Source: an uncultured Erysipelotrichaceae bacterium (lineage in GTDB: Bacteria; Bacillota_I; Bacilli_A; Erysipelotrichales; Erysipelotrichaceae). Taken from it: a stretch of DNA of 11,420 nucleotides. How positions within the stretch are numbered: the stretch's first letter is position 1; every line of letters starts with the position of its first letter. The DNA lies in NCBI GenBank assembly GCA_934692455.1, contig CAKUTY010000035.1, positions 1-11,420 on the forward strand, in the 5' to 3' direction. The notes under the pieces are model-generated. The model saw only the letters and a list, made by a program, of their open reading frames with translations. It was not told the origin of the DNA and did not search any database. A program made the position numbers and the translations under genes. Shown here piece by piece: positions 1 through 6,514 of this stretch.

Positions 1-980
1 CTAATCTCATCGTCAGATCCACCACGATACTTATGACCTTCAATACCAAATTCGCTACCATAATAGATAGAAGGTACTCCAGGTAGTGTATATAACATAA
101 TGTGAACAGGTAAGAAGTTTCTCTTATCATTTAATTTAGTGACAATTCTTTCAATATCATGATTGTCTACAAAGTTATATAGATGCATATACTTAGATAA
201 TCTATTAACTGTATGAGCAATCTCAAAGAAGTTATGATCGTTACATCCCGAATATAAAGCTTTTTCAAGATTAAAATTAGTAACTGAATGAAGCATATTA
301 TCACCTAAAAATGGTCCATATTCCTCAAACATTACTTCTCCCATTAAATAGAAGTCTTCTTTAAGATTATTTGTATAGCTTCTTAACATTCTTAAGAAGT
401 CTTTATCTAAGACATTGGCAGCATCAAGTCTTAGTCCATCGATATCGAATTCATCTACCCAATATTTAACAACTTCAAATAGATAGTTGTAGACATCGGG
501 GTTTTTAACATTTAACTTAACAAGTAGGTCATATCCTGCCCAGTTTTGGTAGTAGAAGCCATCGTTATAAGAATTGTTACCATTAAAGTCGATGTTGTAC
601 CAATAACGATACTTTGAGTTTTCTCTGTTTTCTAGAATATCTTTAAACGCAAAAAAGTCTCTTCCTGTATGATTGAATACTGCATCTAAGATAACTTTAA
701 TATCGTTTTTGTGACAATATGCTACAAAATCTTTTAAATCATTGTTGTCACCAAGTCTGTTGTCTATTTGTTTATAATCAGTCGTCTCATAACCATGTCC
801 TACTGATTTAAATAGGGGACCAATATATAAAGCTGTAAAGCCTAAATTTTTAATATGGTCAATCCAAGGTAGTAGGGTCTTTAGTCTGTGTGTAGTTTCA
901 CTATAATCATTTATCTTAGGAGCCCCAGTTAATCCTAAAGGATAAATGTGATAAAAAGTTGCATTATTATACCAATTCAT
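1..980 (-). CDS. GH13 alpha-amylase-family glycosidase, partial at left edge
   Basis: The reading frame is open from the ATG at 980 to the left edge (326 residues visible); the C-terminus lies outside. The four GH13 signature regions are present: DAVFNH (residues 99-104), GLRLDAA with nucleophile Asp186, GEV with acid/base Glu215, and FVDNHD with transition-state Asp275. The protein begins directly in the barrel (MNWYNNATFYHIYPLG) with no signal peptide, so it should be cytosolic and act on imported malto-oligosaccharides or similar alpha-glucans. This N-terminus resembles a known clade of intracellular clostridial and erysipelotrichial GH13 enzymes of roughly 430 residues. The start is secure: a TAA sits in frame immediately upstream, and GAGGA (988-992) is 7 nt from the ATG. 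The gene is divergent from leuS. Exact specificity (amylase, alpha-glucosidase or neopullulanase-like) cannot be told, and the B-domain is short. Confidence 0.9.
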   Translation of the reverse strand, partial: MNWYNNATFYHIYPLGLTGAPKINDYSETTHRLKTLLPWIDHIKNLGFTALYIGPLFKSVGHGYETTDYKQIDNRLGDNNDLKDFVAYCHKNDIKVILDAVFNHTGRDFFAFKDILENRENSKYRYWYNIDFNGNNSYNDGFYYQNWAGYDLLVKLNVKNPDVYNYLFEVVKYWVDEFDIDGLRLDAANVLDKDFLRMLRSYTNNLKEDFYLMGEVMFEEYGPFLGDNMLHSVTNFNLEKALYSGCNDHNFFEIAHTVNRLSKYMHLYNFVDNHDIERIVTKLNDKRNFLPVHIMLYTLPGVPSIYYGSEFGIEGHKYRGGSDDEI

Positions 981-1000
981 TTAATTTTCCTCGCCTAACT

Positions 1001-1029
1001 ATTATATGATTGATTAAAATTTAAAAAAA
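1001..1029 (-). promoter_or_regulatory. Candidate promoter of the GH13 gene
   Basis: On the minus strand a perfect TATAAT (1006-1001) lies 20 nt upstream of the GH13 ATG. A poor T-rich -35 (1029-1024) stands 17 nt further up. The leader would be only about 14 nt, just enough for the ribosome site. It overlaps the leuS promoter on the other strand. Confidence 0.4.
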
Positions 1030-1038
1030 GCATATTAT
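1010..1038 (+). promoter_or_regulatory. Sigma-A-type promoter of leuS
   Basis: TTGATT (1010-1015) and TATTAT (1033-1038) are separated by exactly 17 nt. Transcription would start near 1045, just ahead of the T-box stem I sequences. It is interleaved with the divergent GH13 promoter, so the two may compete for polymerase. Confidence 0.6.
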
Positions 1039-1044
1039 TGTTAT

Positions 1045-1240
1045 GTAATCGTCAAAAGTAGTAAATGTATTTCTTAGATAGAGAGTTGTTGGGTGGTGGA
1101 AAACAATTAAGAATAAGTTGAACTTGTTTGGCAAAAAGGATTAATCGTAGCTCGCGTTAAGAGTTTAAGTTACAAACAAAGGTGGTACCGCGCGTTTGCG
1201 CCCTTGGTTCACCTTTTTTATTTTGAGGGGGAGATTTATA
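1045..1240 (+). ncRNA. T-box leader of leuS (tRNA-Leu-sensing riboswitch)
   Basis: The conserved T-box sequence AAAGGTGGTACCGCG is present at 1178-1192. Upstream is a compact stem I: AGAGAG (1079-1084) followed by GGGTGGTGG (1091-1099) inside a TTGTT/AACAA stem, itself enclosed by TTCTTA (1071-1076) pairing with TAAGAA (1108-1113). On the 3' side, GAA-CTT (1120-1125) fits the usual GAA-plus-specifier layout and reads Leu. The neighbouring TTG triplets also read Leu, so the exact register is uncertain but the amino acid is consistent with the downstream gene. T-boxes let transcription continue when uncharged cognate tRNA bridges specifier and antiterminator, so leuS should rise on leucine-tRNA starvation. 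The start at 1045 is inferred from the promoter. Folding was done by eye. Confidence 0.9.
1178..1219 (+). terminator. T-box-controlled terminator
   Basis: AAAGGTG (1178-1184) pairs with CACCTTT (1210-1216), with an inner ACC/GGT and a GCGC-GTTT-GCGC hairpin, followed by a T run to 1219. The 5' arm is the T-box itself, so antiterminator and terminator are mutually exclusive. Confidence 0.85.
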
Positions 1241-3637
1241 ATGTCAGTATTTGATTTCAAAACAATTGATAAGAAGTGGCAAAAGTTCTGGGACGATAAT
1301 AAGACTTTTGAAACAGATGTTTACGACTTTACTAAGCCTAAGTATTATGTTTTGGATATGTTCCCATATCCAAGTGGTGTAGGTTTACATGCAGGACATC
1401 CTGAAGGTTATACTGCAACCGATATTATCGCAAGATATAAGAGAATGAAGGGTTTTAATGTACTTCATCCAATGGGTTTTGATTCTTTTGGTTTGCCTGC
1501 TGAACAATATGCCATTTCTACTGGTAATCATCCAGCTGGTTTTACTAATAGAAATATTGATCATTTTATTGATCAATTAAAGGGTCTTGGTTTTTCATAT
1601 GATTGGACTAAGAAGACTTCTACTAGTGATCCTGAATTCTATAAGTGGACTCAATGGATTTTTATTCAATTGTTCAAGAAGGGATATGCAAGATGTGTTG
1701 AAATGCCAGTTAACTGGTGTGAAGAATTGGGTACAGTTTTGGCTAATGATGAGGTAATTGATGGTAAGTCTGAAAGAGGTGGTTATCCTGTTGTTAGAAA
1801 GAATATGAAACAATGGATTATGGATATTCCAGCTTTTGCGGAACAATTGTTGGATAATCTAGATAGTCTTGATTGGCCAGAGTCTACTAAGGAGATGCAA
1901 AGAAACTGGATTGGTAAGTCTATTGGTGCTGAAGTTAAGTTTAAGGTAGCTGATTGTGATGAAGATTTCACTGTCTTTACTACAAGATGTGATACTTTAT
2001 TTGGTGCTACATATTGTGTATTGTCTCCTGAGCATCCTTTGGTTGCAAAGATTACTACTGCTGATAAGAAGGATGAAGTAGCTAAGTATCAAAAGGAATG
2101 TGCTTCTAAGTCTGAGATGGAAAGAACTGAATTAAATAAGGATAAGACTGGTGTGTTTACTGGTGCTTATGCGATTAATCCAGTTAATGATAAGAAGATT
2201 CCTATTTGGATTTCAGACTATGTTTTAATGACATATGGTACTGGTGCTATTATGGCGGTTCCTGCTCATGATGAAAGAGACTATGCCTTTGCCAAGAAGT
2301 TTGGTATCGATATTATTCAAGTAATTGATGGTGGGGATATCACAAATGAGGCTTATTCTGGTGATGGACTTCATATTAATTCAGGTTTCCTTGATGGTTT
2401 AAATAAGCAAGATGCGATTGATAAGATGATTGCTTACTTAGAGGAAAAGAATATCGGTAAGAAGAAAGTTAATTATCGTATTAGAGAATGGATTTTCGCA
2501 AGACAAAGATATTGGGGTGAACCAATTCCGGTAATTCACTATGAAGATGGTACTATTGGTGTTCTTGATGATAAAGATTTACCTTTGATTCTACCTGAAC
2601 TTGAGGATTATGGTCCAAGTAAGACTGGTGCACCACTTGATAAGGCAACTGATTGGGTAAATGTTACATATCATGGTAAGAAGGGCAAAAGAGAAACTTC
2701 AACAATGCCTGGTTCTGCTGGTTCTTCTTGGTATTTCATTCGTTATATTGATCCACATAATGATAAGGAATTATGTGATAAGAAGTTGATGGAACATTGG
2801 CTTCCAGTAGACTTATATATTGGTGGTCCTGAGCATGCGGTTGGCCACTTATTGTATTCAAGAATGTGGAATAATTTCTTACATAATGAGGGTATTGTAC
2901 CGGTAGCGGAACCATTTAAGAAGTTAGTTCACCAAGGTTATATCCTAGGTTCTAATGGTATTAAGATGGGTAAGCGTTTCCCTGAATATGTTGTTAATCC
3001 AAGTGATGTAGTAGAACAATATGGCGCTGATACTTTAAGACTATATGAAATGTTTATGGGACCTCTAGAGGCTGATAAACCTTGGTCTACTCAAGGCTTA
3101 GAGGGTGCTCATAGATGGCTTGAAAGAGTTTATCGTCTAGTTACTAATAATGACATGATTGCAGAAGAAAATGATGGAACTCTAGATTATGTTTATAACT
3201 TTACAGTTAAGAAGGTATCTGATGATATTGAAAAGTTAGCTTTAAATACAGCAATTTCACAAATGATGATTTTTGTGAATGAATGTTATAAGGTGGGCAA
3301 GGTATATAAAGAATATCTTGTTAACTTTGTCCAATTATTGTCACCTTGGGCTCCACATTTGTGTAATGAAATGTATGAAATCTTAACGGGTAAAAATGAT
3401 TTAGCTTATAGAGCATGGCCAACATGTGATGAGTCTAAGTTAGTTCAAGCTGAAAAAGAAATTGTTGTACAGGTTAATGGCAAGGTAAGAGCTAAGTTTA
3501 ATATTGAAGCTGACGCAGATGATGAAACGATCTACGTCGAAGCTTTAAAACAAGAAAATGTCATTAAGTTCATTGATGGTAAAGAGATTAAGAAACACTT
3601 TGTCATCAAGAATAAGATGGTTAATATTGTTATCTAA
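1241..3637 (+). CDS. leuS: Leucyl-tRNA synthetase
   Basis: LeuRS is a class I synthetase that charges tRNA-Leu in the cytoplasm. The ATG at 1241 is chosen because GAGGGGGAG (1225-1233) is a strong ribosome site placed correctly. An in-frame TTG at 1196 would lie inside the leader terminator and is rejected. The product has 798 residues, close to the family norm of about 800. Visible features: HAGH (50-53, the HIGH motif) in PYPSGVGLHAGHPEGYTATD, the CP1 editing domain with TTRCDT (247-252) and MAVPAHDERDYAFA, and the C-terminal VQVNGKVRAK domain, so the protein is complete. Two positions differ from the common family form: the KMSKS loop reads KMGKR (575-579), and the editing threonine-rich motif has Cys250 where Pro is usual. 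The gene uses AAG strongly for Lys, as expected of a highly expressed gene here. It is monocistronic, controlled by the T-box. Confidence 0.98.
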   Translation: MSVFDFKTIDKKWQKFWDDNKTFETDVYDFTKPKYYVLDMFPYPSGVGLHAGHPEGYTATDIIARYKRMKGFNVLHPMGFDSFGLPAEQYAISTGNHPAGFTNRNIDHFIDQLKGLGFSYDWTKKTSTSDPEFYKWTQWIFIQLFKKGYARCVEMPVNWCEELGTVLANDEVIDGKSERGGYPVVRKNMKQWIMDIPAFAEQLLDNLDSLDWPESTKEMQRNWIGKSIGAEVKFKVADCDEDFTVFTTRCDTLFGATYCVLSPEHPLVAKITTADKKDEVAKYQKECASKSEMERTELNKDKTGVFTGAYAINPVNDKKIPIWISDYVLMTYGTGAIMAVPAHDERDYAFAKKFGIDIIQVIDGGDITNEAYSGDGLHINSGFLDGLNKQDAIDKMIAYLEEKNIGKKKVNYRIREWIFARQRYWGEPIPVIHYEDGTIGVLDDKDLPLILPELEDYGPSKTGAPLDKATDWVNVTYHGKKGKRETSTMPGSAGSSWYFIRYIDPHNDKELCDKKLMEHWLPVDLYIGGPEHAVGHLLYSRMWNNFLHNEGIVPVAEPFKKLVHQGYILGSNGIKMGKRFPEYVVNPSDVVEQYGADTLRLYEMFMGPLEADKPWSTQGLEGAHRWLERVYRLVTNNDMIAEENDGTLDYVYNFTVKKVSDDIEKLALNTAISQMMIFVNECYKVGKVYKEYLVNFVQLLSPWAPHLCNEMYEILTGKNDLAYRAWPTCDESKLVQAEKEIVVQVNGKVRAKFNIEADADDETIYVEALKQENVIKFIDGKEIKKHFVIKNKMVNIVI

Positions 3638-3640
3638 ATT

Positions 3641-3665
3641 GAGGGAGTTTAACTCCTTCTTTTTG
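3641..3665 (+). terminator. leuS terminator
   Basis: GAGGGAG (3641-3647) and CTCCTTC (3653-3659) form a 7-bp stem (one G-T pair) with loop TTTAA, followed by TTTTT. It begins 4 nt after the leuS stop codon. Confidence 0.85.
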
Positions 3666-3844
3666 TTATTGAAAAGAAATTTGGATTGCATTAATTTACT
3701 ATATATGTCCACTATCTCCTATAATGATAATTGTTCTTCGTATGAAGTAGTCAATATATTAGAATGTCTAAAATTGTAACTACAGTTATCGTATAAAGCA
3801 AATAACAACAATCAGCTCAACTATCATTTGACTTAAACACAATC

Positions 3845-3915
3845 AATAGTTAAAATAAAAGCGAATAAAAGGCATATATAATTTATTCAAAACGCTTATG
3901 TATATAAAAACTATT
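3845..3915. repeat. Nested inverted repeat (imperfect 71-bp hairpin)
   Basis: Three arms pair in order: AATAGTT (3845-3851) with AACTATT (3909-3915), AAGCG (3859-3863) with CGCTT (3893-3897), and GAATAAA (3863-3869) with TTTATTC (3882-3888). The centre is AT-rich and there are asymmetric bulges. It could be a folded RNA, a regulatory site or a decayed miniature element. No target-site duplication or transposase is visible. Confidence 0.45.
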
Positions 3916-3948
3916 CTTCTCTTTACTTTATATGTACGCTGATTTTTA

Positions 3949-3977
3949 TTTATTATAGTCATTTTTTGTTGTATAAA
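3949..3977 (+). promoter_or_regulatory. Weak candidate promoter for the exported CxxC protein gene
   Basis: TATAAA (3972-3977) followed by AT is a fair -10. The -35 position holds only TTTATT (3949-3954). A start near 3984 would give a leader of about 24 nt carrying AGGAGG. Confidence 0.3.
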
Positions 3978-4007
3978 ATCAATCTATTCACTAGGAGGTA
4001 GATAATA

Positions 4008-4271
4008 TTGAAAAGAGTATTTATGTTCTTTGTTACTGCAAGTTTGTTGTTTTTATTTGTTTCAAATGTTTATGCTAATGAAAGAGCTTTTGTTGGTATA
4101 TGTATGAAATGCGGTGGACACCTAAATAAAAATGTTACTAGAACAAAAACTGGAAACTTCGAATATAGAGACGGGGTTAAATATGTTGAATATGGAGTAA
4201 CTGTTGTTTTGGATTGTTCAAATTGCGATTATCATAGCACAAATGCTTATACTGAATTTGTTAAAGAATAA
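4008..4271 (+). CDS. Small exported protein with paired CxxC motifs, unknown function
   Basis: I do not recognise this 87-residue protein. The start is TTG at 4008, because AGGAGG (3993-3998) lies 9 nt upstream and this start supplies the Lys-Arg n-region of a signal peptide; the ATG at 4023 would lose both. Residues 1-23 form a signal peptide (hydrophobic FMFFVTASLLFLFVS, likely cleavage after VYA). The mature part is about 64 residues with CMKC (32-35) and CSNC (70-73), plus His77 and His38, an arrangement like a zinc ribbon or a pair of disulfides outside the membrane. All Lys codons are AAA, unlike leuS, which fits an accessory or recently acquired gene. A neighbouring gene also encodes an exported protein, but a separate promoter for it is possible. 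Function is unknown. Confidence 0.7.
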   Translation: MKRVFMFFVTASLLFLFVSNVYANERAFVGICMKCGGHLNKNVTRTKTGNFEYRDGVKYVEYGVTVVLDCSNCDYHSTNAYTEFVKE

Positions 4272-4273
4272 AT

Positions 4274-4328
4274 AAAACTAAATCATTTTACATTTGTATA
4301 AACAAATATGAGCTATTTAATTAGTTTT
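4274..4328. terminator. Possible AT-rich hairpin terminator after the CxxC protein gene
   Basis: AAAACTAA (4274-4281) pairs with TTAGTTTT (4321-4328), enclosing a perfect inner hairpin ATTTGT-ATAA-ACAAAT (4292-4307). The 3' arm ends in Ts, but the stem has few GC pairs and a long interior, so termination is uncertain. Confidence 0.3.
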
Positions 4329-4413
4329 AAAAATCAACTTATATATGATTGTTTAATACAATTATTAATTATTTAAATATATATGATATGAATTAAGCGA
4401 GAGGAAAAAATGT

Positions 4414-4998
4414 ATGAAAAAATTAATTGTTATTATGACATCTTTGCTATTAGTTATGTGTCCTTTTTGTGCTATTTCAGCTGAGGATACAGAATATGAT
4501 GAAGCCTTAATTAAGGAAGTATTATATGATGAATGTTTTTCAGAAATGAAGTATTCTGAGTTTGAACAATTATATGATTTATTTGTAAATAATTATGGAA
4601 AACAAACCGTTCCAACGGAACTAATAGCCAAACATCAGGGCGATATAGTCGAAACAAGAGCAATAAAAACAGGATTTTACGACTATTTCAGCAGTGTTAA
4701 ATGGGCAAATAGATCTGATGGAGTTACATTACAAGTTTATTGGAAGAGCTATTTATTTGATTTTGATGTAAACGAAGATGAGGCGAATCAACAAATGTAT
4801 AGATCATCTCAAGCTTGGAAATTATTAAAGAATACTTTTTCTAATGATTCAAATTGGACAAACACAACATCTATGGAAAATCAATTCTATTGTCATATTA
4901 ATTATGCTGGTAGAAATAAAAATCCTTATAATTTAGAACCATGGAGACCTGTTGTTAGTAATGCTGAAATGATATTATGTAAATGTAATCCAGAATAA
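4414..4998 (+). CDS. Exported protein resembling DUF2599 family
   Basis: The product is a 194-residue exported protein. The ATG at 4414 follows GAGAGG (4399-4404) by 9 nt. Residues 1-23 are a signal peptide (MKK, then a hydrophobic core, cleavage likely after AISA). The cysteine at 16 is preceded by LVM and is not a good lipobox. Residues about 88-192 recall DUF2599 proteins as I remember them: YDYFSSVKW, a following W/L-rich beta segment, then SNWTNTTSMENQFYCH, NYAG, NLEPWRP and a terminal C-x-C-NP. Cys160 and Cys189/191 could form a disulfide. Residues 24-75 are acidic and helical with no recognised domain. To my knowledge DUF2599 has no established function. The next gene, 36 nt on, encodes a membrane protein, so the pair is probably co-transcribed. 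I found no convincing promoter. Family assignment is from memory of the motif pattern. Confidence 0.7.
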   Translation: MKKLIVIMTSLLLVMCPFCAISAEDTEYDEALIKEVLYDECFSEMKYSEFEQLYDLFVNNYGKQTVPTELIAKHQGDIVETRAIKTGFYDYFSSVKWANRSDGVTLQVYWKSYLFDFDVNEDEANQQMYRSSQAWKLLKNTFSNDSNWTNTTSMENQFYCHINYAGRNKNPYNLEPWRPVVSNAEMILCKCNPE

Positions 4999-5034
4999 TA
5001 TGGATTAAGTGTTCTAATATTGAAAGGAATAGAT

Positions 5035-5331
5035 ATGTGGTTAATTTTTGGTGTATTGAGTGCTATTAGTGCTTTTGTTGGTTTTGTGATGATTGTTAGA
5101 AAAAATGAAAATTATTATTTTGCCAATAGTATCTCATTAGTACTAGTATCTTTAGCGATGTTATATGAATATCTTCTTGTATGCAATTGGGTAAATCATG
5201 GTGATTATAGTGCCTTAGAGGATGTAGTTCCATATACTTATCAAAATGCTACAGTGTATGTATGGTTTATGGTGATTGCAAACGCAGCAATGTTGATATT
5301 GCCTGCCTTAATTAAAAAGTTTAAGAAGTAA
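5035..5331 (+). CDS. Small three-helix membrane protein, unknown function
   Basis: The product is 98 residues. The ATG at 5035 is preferred to a TTG at 5020 because AAAGGA (5023-5028) sits 6 nt before the ATG and would fall inside the longer version. Three hydrophobic segments are visible: residues about 2-21 (WLIFGVLSAISAFVGFVMIV), about 31-50 (SISLVLVSLAMLYEYLLV), and about 70-92 (VYVWFMVIANAAMLILPALI). It ends in KKFKK, which suggests a cytoplasmic C-terminus. The outer loop between helices 2 and 3 is acidic. It follows the DUF2599-like gene by 36 nt and is closed by a strong terminator. I do not recognise the family. A small membrane partner of an exported protein might be an immunity or processing factor, but nothing in the sequence proves this. 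Confidence 0.65.
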   Translation: MWLIFGVLSAISAFVGFVMIVRKNENYYFANSISLVLVSLAMLYEYLLVCNWVNHGDYSALEDVVPYTYQNATVYVWFMVIANAAMLILPALIKKFKK

Positions 5332-5356
5332 AAAAATGCCGATTGGCATTTTTTTA
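5330..5356. terminator. Bidirectional terminator between convergent genes
   Basis: A-run plus ATGCC (to 5340), loop GATT, then GGCAT and a T-run (5345-5355): a near-perfect hairpin with A/T tracts on both sides. It serves the membrane-protein gene from the left and the iron alcohol dehydrogenase gene from the right, touching both stop codons. Confidence 0.92.
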
Positions 5357-6505
5357 CTAAGCATTAATTACTTTTAAGTAAATAGCTTCTAAATCTTCTT
5401 TAGTACAAGTTTTAAGTGTATTAGCAGGAGAACCTGAATCAATGGCATCTTTAGCCATCTTAGGGATGTTGTTGATGAAATCTTCTTTATTAACACCAAA
5501 TTCTTGTAGGGTGCTTACTTTACAAATAGAAACTAGATTATTGATAGCATCTAGCATCTTTTCAGCTGCCACTTTGTCATCATCACTTTGTAGGGCAACT
5601 CCTGTTTCCTTAGCTAAGTCACCAAATTCTTTATAAGCACCATCTAGAGCGAATGAGAAACATTCTTTAATTAACATCGCATTACTTAGACCATGAGGAA
5701 CATGATATAGGGCGCCAATTGGACGAGACATGCCATGAATAATTGTTACTGATGCATTGTTGAAGGCAATACCTGCTTCAAGGGCAGCGAGTGACATTTC
5801 TTCACGTGCTTTAATATCACTACCATTTTCATAACATACAGGTAAGTATTTTAGAATTCTTTTTACTGCAGATACAGAAAATGATTTTGAAAGAGCCTGT
5901 GCTTTTTTAGATGTATAAGATTCAACTGCATGGCATAAAGCGTCTAAGCCAGTAGCGGCTGTGACACTTTTTGGAGCACTTAGAGTGAATTGAGGATCAA
6001 TAATAGCTAGTGAAGGAATTAATACTTTACCACTTAGTAGCATCTTAATATTTTCTTTAGTATTGTTGATGATTGTGAATTGAGTAGCTTCAGAACCCGT
6101 TCCAGCAGTTGTTGGAATAGCTACTAGTGTTGGTGTTGGTGCTGTGATTGCGACACCCATATAATCATCGATATCCTTGTTACCTGCAACCATAGTACCA
6201 ATGGCTTTCATAGTATCGATAGGAGAACCACCACCAATCGCAATCATGAAATCACAATTGGCTTCCATGTATTTGTTTACACCAGCTCTGACCATGACAT
6301 CAGTTGGCTCACCAGTAATACCATCAAATACTTCATGTTCAACATTTTGTTTATCTAAAGCAGCTTCAACCTTAGTGACATTACCAAGTTTAACCATCAT
6401 AGGGTCAGTTACAATTAATGCTTTTTTGCCTAATTTTAAGTCAGCACTCTCTAGTGCATTCTCACCACTTATAATGTGTTTAGGTATATAAAAATCTCTT
6501 GCCAT
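5357..6505 (-). CDS. Iron-containing alcohol dehydrogenase (group III)
   Basis: This 382-residue protein is full length for the Fe-ADH family, which reduces aldehydes or oxidises alcohols with NAD(P)H in the cytosol. The N-terminal dinucleotide domain has GGGSPID (91-97) and PTTAGTGSEAT (131-141). The C-terminal domain carries the four metal ligands in order: Asp188 and His192 (GLDALCH), His257 (IIHGMSRPIG) and His271 (VPHGLSNAML). The start at 6505 is supported by TAGGAG 6 nt upstream, which overlaps the stop codon of the upstream kinase gene. The intergenic gap is 9 nt, so the two are one operon with coupled translation. Context suggests it disposes of an aldehyde formed after the kinase step, for example malonate semialdehyde if the pathway is inositol-like. 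That is inference; FucO-like lactaldehyde reductase or 1,3-propanediol dehydrogenase activity is equally possible from sequence. Confidence 0.95.
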   Translation of the reverse strand: MARDFYIPKHIISGENALESADLKLGKKALIVTDPMMVKLGNVTKVEAALDKQNVEHEVFDGITGEPTDVMVRAGVNKYMEANCDFMIAIGGGSPIDTMKAIGTMVAGNKDIDDYMGVAITAPTPTLVAIPTTAGTGSEATQFTIINNTKENIKMLLSGKVLIPSLAIIDPQFTLSAPKSVTAATGLDALCHAVESYTSKKAQALSKSFSVSAVKRILKYLPVCYENGSDIKAREEMSLAALEAGIAFNNASVTIIHGMSRPIGALYHVPHGLSNAMLIKECFSFALDGAYKEFGDLAKETGVALQSDDDKVAAEKMLDAINNLVSICKVSTLQEFGVNKEDFINNIPKMAKDAIDSGSPANTLKTCTKEDLEAIYLKVINA

Positions 6506-6514
6506 AATAATCTC

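Larger units (their letters stand above)
3666..4007. other. Non-coding gap of about 340 nt, AT-rich
   Basis: I see no credible gene on either strand. The frames open here are continuations of out-of-frame leuS readings. The stretch holds the nested inverted repeat at 3845-3915 and, at its right end, the likely promoter and ribosome site of the next gene. Small palindromes near 3737 and 3777 look like chance. It marks the boundary between the housekeeping leuS unit and an accessory islet. Confidence 0.6.

Noticed and set aside
1196..1240. TTG-initiated N-terminal extension of leuS
   Set aside because: It would begin inside the T-box terminator hairpin, and the true ATG at 1241 has a strong ribosome site and the expected LeuRS N-terminus.
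1385..1971. Minus-strand frames inside leuS
   Set aside because: They mirror a conserved synthetase sequence and lack ribosome sites; they are antisense shadows.
3736..3754. loxP-like CTTCGTATGAAG palindrome
   Set aside because: It shares only a few bases with a lox arm; there is no second arm, spacer or recombinase gene.
3558..3779. Plus-strand frame overlapping the leuS end
   Set aside because: Most of it is leuS read out of frame, passing through the terminator; there is no ribosome site or recognisable protein pattern.
4410..4412. ATG at 4410 as start of the DUF2599-like gene
   Set aside because: It is in another frame; the ATG at 4414 gives the signal peptide and full protein.
5442..6491. 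Plus-strand frames inside the Fe-ADH gene
   Set aside because: They are antisense to a full-length conserved enzyme and have low-complexity translations.
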